Positions 34,125 to 43,535 of a DNA stretch of 64,000 nucleotides are shown one piece after another (position 1 is the stretch's first letter; the number at the start of each line of letters is the position of its first letter). The DNA is taken from the NCBI RefSeq assembly GCF_001439845.1, contig NZ_JYLO01000002.1:310001-374000 (forward strand), read 5' to 3'. Made by a program: the position numbers and the translations under genes. Under the pieces are notes generated by a model. The model was not told the DNA's origin. It did no database searches and worked only from the letters and a program-made list of their open reading frames with translations. The DNA comes from Pseudomonas lactis (GTDB taxonomy: Bacteria; Pseudomonadota; Gammaproteobacteria; Pseudomonadales; Pseudomonadaceae).

Positions 34125-36170
34125 ATGAGTTTGCTCAGTATCGGGATGTCAGGGCTCAATGCCGCTCAAGGATCGTTGTCGGTCTTGAGTAATAACATCG
34201 CCAACGTGAATACCCCGGGGTACTCGCGTCAGCAGACCACGCAAAATACCAATGCGTCGAACCCGTTCGGCGGCGTGTACATCGGCAGCGGCACCACCCT
34301 GGCCGATGTGCGCCGGGTGTACAACGAGTACCTGGACACCGCTTACCAGAACAGCACGGCGCTCAATAACGACGCCAAGGCGTACCTGGATCAGGTGGGG
34401 GCCGTCGACAAAGTGCTGTCGGACAAAACCACCGGCCTGTCCTCGGTGCTCAGTTCGTTCTTTGCCACCCTGCAAACCGCCGCGTCCAACCCCAGCGACC
34501 TGTCGGCCCGCCAACTGCTGGTGACCAACGCCCAGACCCTGAGCAGCCGTTTCAACGCGATCTCCACGCAGTTGACTCAGCAGAAAGAGACGATCAACAA
34601 CCAACTGAGCAGCATGAGTGACCAGGTCAACCAATTGACCGCCTCGATTGCCTCCCTCAACCAGCAGATCTCCCAGGCCCAAGGCAGCTCCAACAGCGCC
34701 CCGGCCAACCTGCTGGACTCGCGTAACGAGGCAGTACGTTCGCTCAATGAGTTGATTGGCGTGACGGCCACCGAGAAAAACGGCCAATTCAGCGTGACCA
34801 CCGGCAGCGGCCAGTCTCTGGTAGAGGGCGGGATCTCCAACAAGATTTCCGCCGCGCCAAGCAAAACCGATAACAGCCAATACACCATCCAGCTGGACAT
34901 GAACGGCACCACCCTGGACCTGGGCTCGGTGATCAGCGGCGGCAGCATCGGCGGCCTGTTGCGCTATCGCAGCGATGCCCTGATGCCGGCCATCAATGAG
35001 CTGGGCCGTATCGCCATCGCCACGGCAGACACGCTCAACAACCAACTGGGCCAGGGCCTGGACCTCAACGGTGACTTTGGCGTTTCGCTGTTCAAAGACA
35101 TCAACAGCGCCGCCGCCATTGCCTCGCGCAGCCAGGGTGCCTCGGGCAACAGCGCCGGCGCGGGCAACCTGAACGTGACGATCAAGGACAGCAGTCAGTT
35201 GTCCACGTTTGACTACACCGTGACCTTCAGCGACAAGACCGATCCTAACAAGATCACGGTGTTGCGTTCGGACGGCAAGGCCATGGGCACCTTCGACATG
35301 AGCTCAACACCGCCGCCGACCCTGGATGGCTTCACCCTGGCGCTGGACGGCAAGGGTACCATGGCGTTTGGCGACAGTTTCAAAGTCAGCCCCACCGCCA
35401 CGGGCGCCAGCGGTATTGGCGTGGCGCTCACCGATGCGAACAAACTGGCGTTCGCCGGCCCGTTGGCAGGTACCAGCAGCACGACCAACAGCGGCACGGG
35501 CACCTTTACCCAGCCGGCCTTGACGGTGCCTCTGGATATCCATGGCGGCACCGACACCGCGCAGTTGCGCGCTGGTATTGAAAACTCGATGCCGGTGAAG
35601 ATGGTGTTCGGCAAGCCCGCCGCCGACGGCACGCAGTCCTATACCATCAACGACTCCAAGGGCAACCCGATTGGCACTGGCTCGATCATTCCGGGGCAGG
35701 GCAACAAGATCACCGTGGACGTGCCGATGCGCGACGCCAGCGGTGCCGCCATTCCCGGCAAGAGCTTCAAGTTCGACACCACCGTCAACGGCTCGCCGGC
35801 AGACGGCGACAGCACCACCTTTGCCTTCAACAGTGGCGGCAAGTCCGACGGCCGCAATGCCCAGGAACTGCTGAACCTGCAAACCAAGGCCACCGTCGGC
35901 ATGGGCGATGGCAACGCGGGCACCAGCCTGGTGGGTGCCAACAGCAAGCTGGTCTCGACCGTGGGGGCCAAGGCCAGCCAGGCCGGGGTCGACACCGCCG
36001 CCACCGGCGCGTTGCTCAGCGCCAACAAGGAAGCACGCAACTCGGTATCCGGGGTCAACCTGGATGATGAAGCGGGCGACATGATCAAGTTCCAGCAGTA
36101 CTACACCGCGTCGTCGCAGATCATCAAGGCTGCGCAGGAAACCTTCACCACACTGATGAATGCTCTTTAA
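34125..36170 (+). CDS. flgK: Hook-filament junction protein FlgK
   Basis: FlgK (HAP1) joins hook and filament. The 681-residue protein has the N-terminal motif LSNNIANVNTPGYSRQQT, a coiled-coil region (about 130-200), a long variable middle, and the C-terminal signature LDDEAGDMIKFQQYYTASSQ. TDPNKITVLRSDGKAMG and three pseudo-repeats rich in T, S and G form the surface domain, which is larger than in enterobacteria. flgL starts 15 bp later. Confidence 0.96.
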   Translation: MSLLSIGMSGLNAAQGSLSVLSNNIANVNTPGYSRQQTTQNTNASNPFGGVYIGSGTTLADVRRVYNEYLDTAYQNSTALNNDAKAYLDQVGAVDKVLSDKTTGLSSVLSSFFATLQTAASNPSDLSARQLLVTNAQTLSSRFNAISTQLTQQKETINNQLSSMSDQVNQLTASIASLNQQISQAQGSSNSAPANLLDSRNEAVRSLNELIGVTATEKNGQFSVTTGSGQSLVEGGISNKISAAPSKTDNSQYTIQLDMNGTTLDLGSVISGGSIGGLLRYRSDALMPAINELGRIAIATADTLNNQLGQGLDLNGDFGVSLFKDINSAAAIASRSQGASGNSAGAGNLNVTIKDSSQLSTFDYTVTFSDKTDPNKITVLRSDGKAMGTFDMSSTPPPTLDGFTLALDGKGTMAFGDSFKVSPTATGASGIGVALTDANKLAFAGPLAGTSSTTNSGTGTFTQPALTVPLDIHGGTDTAQLRAGIENSMPVKMVFGKPAADGTQSYTINDSKGNPIGTGSIIPGQGNKITVDVPMRDASGAAIPGKSFKFDTTVNGSPADGDSTTFAFNSGGKSDGRNAQELLNLQTKATVGMGDGNAGTSLVGANSKLVSTVGAKASQAGVDTAATGALLSANKEARNSVSGVNLDDEAGDMIKFQQYYTASSQIIKAAQETFTTLMNAL

Positions 36171-36184
36171 GGGAGGCTGGGACG

Positions 36185-37795
36185 ATGCGTATTTCTACAC
36201 AGCAGTATTTTGAGACCAGCTCTGCCAAGTACCAGAGCAACTATTCCAGCGTGGTCAAGGCCCAGGACCAGGCCAGCTCCGGTGTGCGCGTGCAGACCGC
36301 CGCGGATGATCCGGTGGCGGCGGCGCGGTTGTTGATGCTGCAGCAGCAGAAAGACATGCTGGCGCAGTTCAATGGCAACATCGACACCCTGAAAAACTCG
36401 CTGACCACCCAGGACGGCGTGCTGGAAAATATCAATATCGCGATTCAACGGGCCAGTGAGTTGGCGCTCAAGGCGGGTAACGTCGGCATCAGCGACGCTG
36501 ACCGCAAGTCGACGGCCGCCGAGATTGGCGCCATTGAAGACCAGGTCCTGGGCCTGCTCAATACCAAGGACGCCAGCGGCAATTACTTGTTCTCCGGCAG
36601 CAAGACCGACACGCCGCCTTACGCCCGCAACAATGACGGCACCTACAGCTACCAGGGCGATGACACGCCGCTGAGCTTGAAGATCGCAGAGAACCTGTCG
36701 GTTGCCATGGGCAATACCGCCAAGAGCATGCTTGAAAGCTCGGCGAATACGGGCCGTACGCAAACCGCGCCAATCCTCGTGCCGCCAGCGGTCGACGATG
36801 GCAAGGTCACCGTCTCTGCCGGGCTGATCGCGGCCAACAGCAGCTATAACAGCAGTTTTTCCGATGGTCAGCCGTATAAGCTGACCTTCACCAGCAGCAC
36901 CCAATACGTCGTCACGGACAATGCCGGCAAGGACATCACCTCGGAGATTCCGGGCAACGGCACTTTCGACGCTACCAAGGAAGGCGGTTCGACTATCAGC
37001 CTGCGCGGGGTCAAGTTCGACATTGGCTTGAACCTGGGCAAAGACGCGCTGGGCAAAGACATACTGCCAGGCGCGCCGTCGGACGCCATCGTCAAGGACC
37101 GCGAATTCAGCCTGTCGGTCAAACCAGACACCTTCAGCGTTTCGCGCACCCCGAGCAATCCGTCCACCGCGCAACTGAGCGGCGGCACGGTGAGCGATCC
37201 GGCGGCTTACGCCAGCACCTTTCCCAATTCGGGCGTGATCGTAAAGTTCGGGGCCGCTGGCGCCTATGACCTGTATGCGCAGCCGTATAGCGCAGACAGC
37301 AAATCCATCGCCAGTGGCACCCTGGCGGCCGGCGCAACCACCATCACGGCGGCAGGGGTGACCTTTGATGTCACCACCGCACCGGCGCCGGCAGCCGGCG
37401 ACCAGTTTGCGATCAGTGCCACCAGCAACAAGAACGAGAACGTCCTCGATACCCTGAGCCATCTGCGCAAAATTCTGGAAACGCCGTCAGACGGCAATCC
37501 GGCGGCGCAGAAGGAGCTCAAGGATGTGGTAGCCAAGTCGATTGGCAACTTGACCAATGCCTACGGGCAGATCGACCAGGCACGCGGCTCACTGGGCGCG
37601 CGCCTCAATGGCCTGGATATTCAGTCCAAGGAAAACGTCAGCCTGGACCTGGCCAATACCACCACCATGAATGCCCTGGGCAATGTCGACTTCGCCGAAG
37701 CCGCCGTCAACCTGAGCTTGCAGCAAACCATGTTGCAGGCTTCGCAACTGGCCTTCGTGAAAATCTCGCAGTTGAGCCTGTTCAACAAGATGTAA
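36185..37795 (+). CDS. flgL: Hook-filament junction protein FlgL
   Basis: FlgL (HAP3) is the second junction protein. At 536 residues it is longer than the enteric form because of a middle domain of about 200 residues (roughly 170-420). It begins MRISTQQYFETSSAKYQSNY, contains QTAADDPVAAARLLMLQQQ, and ends with LQQTMLQASQLAFVKISQLS, the flagellin-like terminal helix. GGGAGG lies before the ATG. It ends the flgFGHIJKL series; a hairpin follows at 37812-37839. Confidence 0.95.
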   Translation: MRISTQQYFETSSAKYQSNYSSVVKAQDQASSGVRVQTAADDPVAAARLLMLQQQKDMLAQFNGNIDTLKNSLTTQDGVLENINIAIQRASELALKAGNVGISDADRKSTAAEIGAIEDQVLGLLNTKDASGNYLFSGSKTDTPPYARNNDGTYSYQGDDTPLSLKIAENLSVAMGNTAKSMLESSANTGRTQTAPILVPPAVDDGKVTVSAGLIAANSSYNSSFSDGQPYKLTFTSSTQYVVTDNAGKDITSEIPGNGTFDATKEGGSTISLRGVKFDIGLNLGKDALGKDILPGAPSDAIVKDREFSLSVKPDTFSVSRTPSNPSTAQLSGGTVSDPAAYASTFPNSGVIVKFGAAGAYDLYAQPYSADSKSIASGTLAAGATTITAAGVTFDVTTAPAPAAGDQFAISATSNKNENVLDTLSHLRKILETPSDGNPAAQKELKDVVAKSIGNLTNAYGQIDQARGSLGARLNGLDIQSKENVSLDLANTTTMNALGNVDFAEAAVNLSLQQTMLQASQLAFVKISQLSLFNKM

Positions 37796-37811
37796 ACGGC
37801 GTTCAGTCAAG

Positions 37812-37843
37812 CGGCCCGCTCTGGAAACAGGGCGGGCCGTTAT
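37812..37843 (+). terminator. Hairpin after flgL, probable terminator
   Basis: CGGCCCGC (37812-37819) pairs with GCGGGCCG (37832-37839) around 12 bases, followed by TTATCGTTT. The stem is strong, but the T-tract is weak. Confidence 0.6.
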
Positions 37844-38071
37844 CGTTTCTGGGGCTAAATTGTTGAAACGTTTTGCATAAACCACGCAAAATTGAGTGAC
37901 CTGTGAGTCATAAAGCGCATCTTCACTGTATCGTGTGAAAAGGATAAGTCGTCACAGGGCCTTCATCGGGCGGCTTTCAGCGAGATTTTCATGGGGTTAT
38001 CCCCTTTATTGTCAGCACTCCCGGCGTAGCCCGAGGGGTGTTCTCCAGCTATTTAGTATTGGGAAGCCACA

Positions 38072-39001
38072 ATGATTGGCATAAAAAGCATCGCCAGTTA
38101 CGTGCCGGCAGACGGGATCGATAACTACGCCCAGGGTGCCAAATTCGCCAAGGATGAAGAGTTCATCATCGGCAAGATCGGTTCGGCGTTTCTGCCGCGC
38201 AAGGAAGCTGCACAGGAAACGTCCGACCTGTGCGTCGAAGCCGTCAACGCATTGTTCGCCAATAACCCGGATTTGAAGCGCGAGTCCATCGACGCGCTGA
38301 TCGTCGTCACCCAGAACGGCGATGAAGAGGGCTTGCCCCACACCGCCGCTATCGTCCAGGACAAACTGGGCCTGCCGACTCACGTGGCCGCCTTCGATAT
38401 CTCCCTGGGCTGCTCCGGCTACGTCTACGGCATCTACGCGATGAAGGGCTTCATGGAAGCCGCCGGCCTGAAAAACGGCCTGCTGATCACCGCCGACCCG
38501 TACTCCAAGATCGTCGACCCGGAAGACCGCAACACCACCATGCTGTTCGGCGATGCCGCCACCGCCACCTGGATGGGCGAGGACGCGCCATGGCTGCTGG
38601 GCAAATCCAAGTTCGGCACCGACGGTTCCGGCGCACCGCACCTGAAGGTCAGCGACGGCGTGTTCTTCATGAACGGCCGCCAGGTGTTCAACTTTGCTTT
38701 GCTCAAGGTGCCGGCGCACTTGCACGAGCTGCTCAATGAGTCGGACCTCAAGGCTGATGACATTGACGCGTTCTGCATTCACCAGGGCAGCGCGGCCATC
38801 GTCGACGCCGTGGCGCGCCGCTTTGAAGAAGCGCCGGTGGACAAGTTCATCAAGGACATGGTCGAGACCGGTAACACCGTGTCGTCGAGCATCCCGCTGC
38901 TGCTGGAAAAGCATGTGATGGACGCCACCTGGAAGCGCGTGGCAATCAGCGGCTTTGGCGTAGGCCTGTCGTGGGGCTCGGCGATTCTCTATCGTCCGTG
39001 A
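38072..39001 (+). CDS. 3-oxoacyl-ACP synthase III family protein in the flagellin locus
   Basis: This 309-residue FabH-like enzyme condenses an acyl-CoA with malonyl-ACP or acts as an acyltransferase. The triad is Cys in DISLGCSGYVYG, His in FCIHQGS and Asn in ETGNTVSSS. The thiolase fold includes NGDEEGLPHTAA and GFGVGLSWGSA. It lies alone between flgL and fliC. In P. syringae the flagellin glycosylation island at this place has two glycosyltransferases and a FabH-like orf3, used in making the acylated amino sugar on flagellin. Here only the synthase remains, so it may supply an acyl group for filament glycan or have another role. General FabH duty is less likely. Confidence 0.85.
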   Translation: MIGIKSIASYVPADGIDNYAQGAKFAKDEEFIIGKIGSAFLPRKEAAQETSDLCVEAVNALFANNPDLKRESIDALIVVTQNGDEEGLPHTAAIVQDKLGLPTHVAAFDISLGCSGYVYGIYAMKGFMEAAGLKNGLLITADPYSKIVDPEDRNTTMLFGDAATATWMGEDAPWLLGKSKFGTDGSGAPHLKVSDGVFFMNGRQVFNFALLKVPAHLHELLNESDLKADDIDAFCIHQGSAAIVDAVARRFEEAPVDKFIKDMVETGNTVSSSIPLLLEKHVMDATWKRVAISGFGVGLSWGSAILYRP

Positions 39002-39021
39002 TGCTTTAGCCGCTGCACAAA

Positions 39022-39058
39022 AAGCGCCGATGATCCCACGATCATCGGCGTTTTTTTT
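39022..39058 (+). terminator. Strong intrinsic terminator after the ketoacyl synthase gene
   Basis: CGCCGATGATC (39025-39035) pairs with GATCATCGGCG (39040-39050) around CCAC, followed by eight T. Confidence 0.93.
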
Positions 39059-39070
39059 GCGCCCCCCCCC

Positions 39071-39170
39071 TGTAGGAGCGAGCTTGCTCGCGAAGAACGT
39101 TAACGATAACGCGGGCATTCAGAATGCACGCTGCGTTCTCAGGTTCTTCGCGAGCAAGCTCGCTCCTACA
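39071..39170. repeat. Inverted REP pair upstream of fliC
   Basis: TGTAGGAGCGAGCTTGCTCG at 39071 is mirrored by CGAGCAAGCTCGCTCCTACA ending 39170, with GCGAAGAACG and TTCTTCGC extending the stem. It lies between the terminator and the fliC promoter. Confidence 0.93.
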
Positions 39171-39295
39171 AGGGGGGATGTCTTGAAGGCGAAGTTTTGG
39201 CGCCAGTAACCCGTGATTACGGGCGTTTCACGCCTCTATAAGGCCTTGAAATACAAGGGCTGGCACAGGGCTACTAAAAAAAATCAAAAAAATCC

Positions 39296-39322
39296 TCAAG
39301 CAACCGGCTACCACGACGATAA
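39296..39322 (+). promoter_or_regulatory. FliA (sigma-28) promoter of fliC
   Basis: TCAAGCAA-N11-GACGATAA matches the flagellar class IV consensus TAAAGTTT-N11-GCCGATAA, with 7 of 8 bases at -10 and the right spacing. It lies 80 bp before the fliC ATG. Confidence 0.75.
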
Positions 39323-39402
39323 CTATTACGTAGGTTCTCTAGGCCACACCCGGCGGTCGCCAGGGCCGGAAGCCGCAGTATCCAAACCACGAGGATTTCG
39401 TC

Positions 39403-41118
39403 ATGGCATTATCAGTAAACACCAACATCACCTCCCTGGGTGTCCAGAAGAACCTGAACAAAGCTTCCGACGCTCTGAGCCAGTCGATGAACCGTCTGTC
39501 CTCCGGCCTGAAAATCAACAGCGCCAAAGACGACGCTGCCGGCATGCAGATCGCTAACCGTCTGAACAACCAGGTCAAAGGCCTGAACGTTGCCATCGCC
39601 AACGCCAACAACGGCGTGTCGATTGCCCAGACTGCTGAAGGCGCGATGCAAGAATCCACCAACACCCTGCAGCGTCTGCGTGAACTCGCCCTGCAAGCGG
39701 CCAACGGTGATAAAAGCGACGCTGACCGTGTTTCCCTGCAGCAAGAATTCACCGCTAAAGTGGGCGAGCTGAACCGTATCGCCAGCACCACCACCTTCGG
39801 TGGTCGTAACCTGCTCGACGGCTCGTTCAGCAACGTAGCGTTCCAGATCGGCGCCAACGCCAACGAGACTATCTCGTTCGGTATGACCGATATCAGCTCG
39901 ACTGCGCTGAAGGGTAACTACAAAGAAGCTGCTGTAGATGGCACTGCAATGACAGGTCTGGCTGCAACTGCTACTGGCTCGGTATTGGGTGACAAAGCTG
40001 TTAAAACAGGTACCGCTGCTACTGCCGCCGTTGCTACTGATGCCTTCACTATCAACGGTGTAGATATCAAGCTGACCGGCACCGCAGCTGGTGGTCCTGG
40101 CGGTACGTCGGCTGTTGCCGATATCAACGCTAAAACAGCTCAGACCGGCGTAACTGCCAGCACTGATGCTGCTGGTATTGTTACTCTGACCTCGAAGAAT
40201 GACATTGTTCTTGGCGCTTCAGCTACTGTCGGTGCTACTGACGGTCTGGCCAAGCTGGGCTTCGGTGCTGCGGGTACTACCGCTGCCGTGCCTACTACGC
40301 TCACTAGCGACATTGGTACTGCAGGCGCTATCTCCGTTAATGGTAACGCTGTCACTTGGGGCGCTACTGACGACCTGACTGCCATCCTGGGTAACATCGC
40401 TACTGCTGCTGGTACCGGTGCGACCGCAGTGTTCGCAGACGGTCGCGTTAAAGTGACTTCTGGTAACGGTGAAGATATTAAGCTGGCTAACACTTCCAGC
40501 GGTTCGCTGTCGCAACTGGGTCTGTCGGCTGGTACTACTCAAGCCAAATTGACCGCTGACACTTCCATCGACGTAAACGGCGTTGAAGTTAAGTTCAAGA
40601 AGGGCGACACCGCTGACGCGATCGTTTCCTCGATCAACAGCGCGAGCACCGGTGTTCAAGCCAGCAAAAACGCTGACGGTACCCTGAACCTGTTCGCTGA
40701 CAAAGACATCACCATCAAGGACGGCAGCGCCGGTACTGGCCTGGCTGCATTGGGTCTGACCGCTGTTGCTGCGGCCGGCACTAAGTCCGCCGTCACCATG
40801 GAAACCAGCGTTTCCGACCTGAGCATCCTGTCTGCCGCTTCTTCGCAGCAGGCCATCCAGGCTCTGGACGACGCCATGCAGCAAATCGACAGCCAGCGTT
40901 CGCAGCTGGGTGCCGTACAAAACCGCTTCGCCAGCACCGTGGCCAACCTGCAGAGCATTTCGCAGAACTCCTCCGCTGCCAAAGGCCGCGTAGAAGACGC
41001 TGACTTCGCTTCTGAAGCCGCTGAGCTGACCAAGCAACAAACCCTGCAACAGGCTTCCACTGCGATCCTGTCCCAGGCCAACCAACTGCCATCGTCTGTT
41101 CTGAAGCTGCTTCAGTAA
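39403..41118 (+). CDS. fliC: Flagellin FliC
   Basis: This is the filament subunit, 571 residues, with the conserved D0/D1 ends. The N-terminal part is [20 protein letters not shown] and [20 protein letters not shown]. The C-terminal part includes [19 protein letters not shown] and ends in [10 protein letters not shown]. The middle (about residues 175-460) is the surface-exposed variable domain, rich in A, T, G and V, lacking Cys, with many GCT/ACT/GGT codons unlike its neighbours. A GAGGA ribosome-binding site lies before the ATG. A FliA promoter lies upstream and a terminator follows. Confidence 0.97.
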   Translation: MALSVNTNITSLGVQKNLNKASDALSQSMNRLSSGLKINSAKDDAAGMQIANRLNNQVKGLNVAIANANNGVSIAQTAEGAMQESTNTLQRLRELALQAANGDKSDADRVSLQQEFTAKVGELNRIASTTTFGGRNLLDGSFSNVAFQIGANANETISFGMTDISSTALKGNYKEAAVDGTAMTGLAATATGSVLGDKAVKTGTAATAAVATDAFTINGVDIKLTGTAAGGPGGTSAVADINAKTAQTGVTASTDAAGIVTLTSKNDIVLGASATVGATDGLAKLGFGAAGTTAAVPTTLTSDIGTAGAISVNGNAVTWGATDDLTAILGNIATAAGTGATAVFADGRVKVTSGNGEDIKLANTSSGSLSQLGLSAGTTQAKLTADTSIDVNGVEVKFKKGDTADAIVSSINSASTGVQASKNADGTLNLFADKDITIKDGSAGTGLAALGLTAVAAAGTKSAVTMETSVSDLSILSAASSQQAIQALDDAMQQIDSQRSQLGAVQNRFASTVANLQSISQNSSAAKGRVEDADFASEAAELTKQQTLQQASTAILSQANQLPSSVLKLLQ

Positions 41119-41137
41119 TAGCGCTAGCGGTTAAATA

Positions 41138-41176
41138 ACGGGAGGGTGCGTTTAACAACGTGCCCTTCCGTTTTTT
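41138..41176 (+). terminator. Terminator between fliC and flaG
   Basis: ACGGGAGGGTGCG pairs with CGTGCCCTTCCGT, allowing G-T wobbles, followed by a run of six T (41171-41176). It would keep the very high fliC transcription apart from flaG-fliD. Confidence 0.8.
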
Positions 41177-41194
41177 CAGTTTGGAGGTGGTGAC

Positions 41195-41542
41195 ATGGAC
41201 ATGAGCATCAAGCTGACCTCGTCTTACCCCGCAGGCACGGCCCCGGCCAACCTTGGCGCAGTGGTGACCCAGGCCAAGCCTGTGGCCAGCAATGAGCCGA
41301 GCAAAAGTGAAGAGCCTCAGCGCGTTGCGCTGGAAAAGGCTGTTACCGATATGCGTGAGTTTGTGCAGGCTTCACAGCGCAACCTGGATTTTTCCATCGA
41401 TGACTCTACCGGCAAGGTAGTGGTCAAGGTGATCGCCACTGACAGTGGTGAAGTGATTCGACAGATTCCATCGGAGACCGCGCTGAAATTGGCGCAGAAC
41501 CTGAGCGATGCCGGCAGCCTGTTGTTTGATAGCAAGGCTTGA
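41195..41542 (+). CDS. flaG: FlaG-family protein
   Basis: This 115-residue protein is found next to fliC and affects filament length in polar flagellates. The N-terminus is disordered. The conserved C-terminal half is NLDFSIDDSTGKVVVKVIAT followed by DSGEVIRQIPSETALKLAQN. GGAGG lies 8 bp before the ATG. It sits between the fliC terminator and fliD. Confidence 0.9.
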   Translation: MDMSIKLTSSYPAGTAPANLGAVVTQAKPVASNEPSKSEEPQRVALEKAVTDMREFVQASQRNLDFSIDDSTGKVVVKVIATDSGEVIRQIPSETALKLAQNLSDAGSLLFDSKA

Positions 41543-41543
41543 G

Positions 41544-41561
41544 TTGGCACGAAACATGTTT
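41544..41561 (+). promoter_or_regulatory. Degenerate sigma-54-like site before fliD
   Basis: TTGGCACG at 41544-41551 is a perfect -24 element. At the matching distance the -12 reads ATGTTT in place of TTGCTT, losing the key C. GAAACATGTTTC at 41551-41562 is a perfect palindrome over the same place. It may be a weak fliD promoter or a decayed one. Confidence 0.35.
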
Positions 41562-41624
41562 CTGATTGCGGTCTAGGCGTATAAGCGCCAAAAAACGGCC
41601 GCTGCAGGACAAGGAGAATGGCAA

Positions 41625-42992
41625 ATGGCTAGTTCAACGATTTCCGGCCCAGGTTCGGGCTACGACACCCAAGCAATCGTCAAGGCGCTGGTCGGTGCCG
41701 AGCAGGCGCCCAAGCAGGCTCAGATCACCAACGAGCAGAAGAAAGCCACCGTGCAGTTGTCTGCCGTGGGCTCGGTCAAGACGGCGTTGGAAGCCTACCA
41801 GGCGGCGATCACCAAGTTGAACAATGCTTCGGCCTTCAACGGGCTGGCGGCGACTTCTTCGGAAGAGAAAAACGCCAAGGTCACCCTGACTGACGGTGCA
41901 TCCAGCGGCAAGTACCTGTTGAAGATCGCCAACCTTGCGACCGCCTCGAAAGTCACCACGGCGGTGAACGCGGAGGGCGCGTCGGGCAAGGCCAACAGCA
42001 CCGACGAAGACCAGACGCTGACCATCAACCAGTCGGGCAAAAGCTACGACGTGGTGATCCCTGGTGGCGCGACCTTGCAACAGGTGCGCGAGTCGATCAA
42101 TACCCAGCTCTCGTCCCAAGGCATCAGTGCCAACGTACTGAGTGACTCCAATGGCGCACGGCTGGTACTCACCTCGACCAATATGGGTGAAGGCACCGAC
42201 ATCACCCTCAGCGGTGATTCGCAACTGGCTACCGGGTATGACAAAGGTACGCCGCCGACCAACGCCAAGTACTCCATCGACGGCATTGATATGTCATCGA
42301 CCAGCAACAAGATCACCTCGGCGATCAGCGGCGTGACCCTGGACCTGTTGGACACGGTAGACATCACCAAGCCGACCACCATCACCGTGGCCAGCAACAC
42401 CGACACGCTGAAAACCTCGGTGCAGTCCTTCGTCAGCGCCTACAACACGCTGATGACGGCGATCAATACCCAAACCAAGGTCACTGCCACCGGTGATGCC
42501 TCCACCACCACCGCAGGTGCGTTGACCGGCGATGCGTCGATGCGTCAATTGGTGAACAGCCTGCGTTCCGAGTTGGTCAACGGCTCCGGCGCGGGCACCA
42601 TGACCAGCCTGGCGCAGATGGGCATTACCACCGACCAGAAAACCGGCCTGCTGAGCCTGGATGACAAAACCTGGGACAAGGCCGTGGTCAAGGGCGCTGG
42701 CGACATTGCCAAGCTGTTCACCGGCGACTCGGGCTTGATCACCCGCATGAACAAGGCGACCAACAGCTATGTCGGCACCACCGGCACCCTGGCGACCCGG
42801 GCCACCGATCTCAACAACAAGTTGACCGACTTGACCAAAGAGACCGATGACCTCACGCGGCGCATGGATGCCTTGCAGAAGTCCCTGACCGCCAAGTACA
42901 CGGCGATGGACACCATGATCGCGCAGATCAACGCCAGCAGCTCCAGCATCCTGACCACCCTCAACTCGCTGAACAATCCTAAGTCGAACTGA
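41625..42992 (+). CDS. fliD: Filament cap protein FliD
   Basis: FliD (HAP2) caps the filament and folds exported flagellin. The 455-residue protein has conserved ends: ISGPGSGYDTQAIVKALVGA at the start, and TDLTKETDDLTRRMDALQKS with SLTAKYTAMDTMIAQINASSS at the C-terminus. The middle forms the head domains, with KVTLTDGASSGKYLLKIANL. AAGGAG is 9 bp before the ATG. In Pseudomonas FliD is also an adhesin. fliS and fliT, its operon partners, follow. Confidence 0.96.
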   Translation: MASSTISGPGSGYDTQAIVKALVGAEQAPKQAQITNEQKKATVQLSAVGSVKTALEAYQAAITKLNNASAFNGLAATSSEEKNAKVTLTDGASSGKYLLKIANLATASKVTTAVNAEGASGKANSTDEDQTLTINQSGKSYDVVIPGGATLQQVRESINTQLSSQGISANVLSDSNGARLVLTSTNMGEGTDITLSGDSQLATGYDKGTPPTNAKYSIDGIDMSSTSNKITSAISGVTLDLLDTVDITKPTTITVASNTDTLKTSVQSFVSAYNTLMTAINTQTKVTATGDASTTTAGALTGDASMRQLVNSLRSELVNGSGAGTMTSLAQMGITTDQKTGLLSLDDKTWDKAVVKGAGDIAKLFTGDSGLITRMNKATNSYVGTTGTLATRATDLNNKLTDLTKETDDLTRRMDALQKSLTAKYTAMDTMIAQINASSSSILTTLNSLNNPKSN

Positions 42993-43045
42993 TGAGCGGT
43001 GCGCGCCAGGGCCCTGTCCAGGGGCTCTCGCGCAGGGTGCTGGAT

Positions 43046-43072
43046 TAAAGTTTTTATCGCCGTGGTCGAAAA
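43046..43072 (+). promoter_or_regulatory. Possible FliA promoter of fliS-fliT
   Basis: TAAAGTTT-N11-GTCGAAAA has a perfect -35 half and 6 of 8 matches at -10 (consensus GCCGATAA), with exact spacing, in the 128-bp gap between fliD and fliS. Confidence 0.5.
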
Positions 43073-43120
43073 ACTGGTTAAGCAAACCTATTCGATTGTC
43101 GCCAGTAACGAGGTAGCAAC

Positions 43121-43510
43121 ATGAACCCGATGAGAGCCCTTCGCCAGTACCAGAAGGTCAATGCCCACGCTCAGGTCTCCGAAGCCAGCCCGCACCGCCT
43201 GGTGCAGATGCTAATGGAAGGTGGCCTGGATCGCATGGCCCAGGCCAAGGGGGCGTTGAGTCGCGGGGACATCGCGCAAAAGGGCCTGATGCTGGGCAAG
43301 GCGATCGAAATCATTTCGGGCCTGCGCGATGGCCTGGAGCCTGAGAAAGCCGAAGATCCGGCCGCGATCCAGCGTCTGGATGCGTTGTATAACTACATGG
43401 GCAATCGCCTGGTCGAGGCCAACCGAGTCAATGATGTCGAGATGATCGACGAAGTCGCCCGTCTGCTGATCACCGTCAAGACCGGCTGGGATGCCATCGC
43501 TCCACAATAA
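43121..43510 (+). CDS. fliS: Flagellin chaperone FliS
   Basis: FliS binds the C-terminal helix of flagellin and prevents premature assembly. The 129-residue helical protein has MRALRQYQKVNAHAQVSEAS and PHRLVQMLMEGGLDRMAQAK near its start and LDALYNYMGNRLVEANRVND in the middle, all conserved. It is preceded by GAGGTAGC. fliT follows after 25 bp. Confidence 0.96.
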   Translation: MNPMRALRQYQKVNAHAQVSEASPHRLVQMLMEGGLDRMAQAKGALSRGDIAQKGLMLGKAIEIISGLRDGLEPEKAEDPAAIQRLDALYNYMGNRLVEANRVNDVEMIDEVARLLITVKTGWDAIAPQ

Positions 43511-43535
43511 GGCCGATCGCCTTGAGGTACACATC

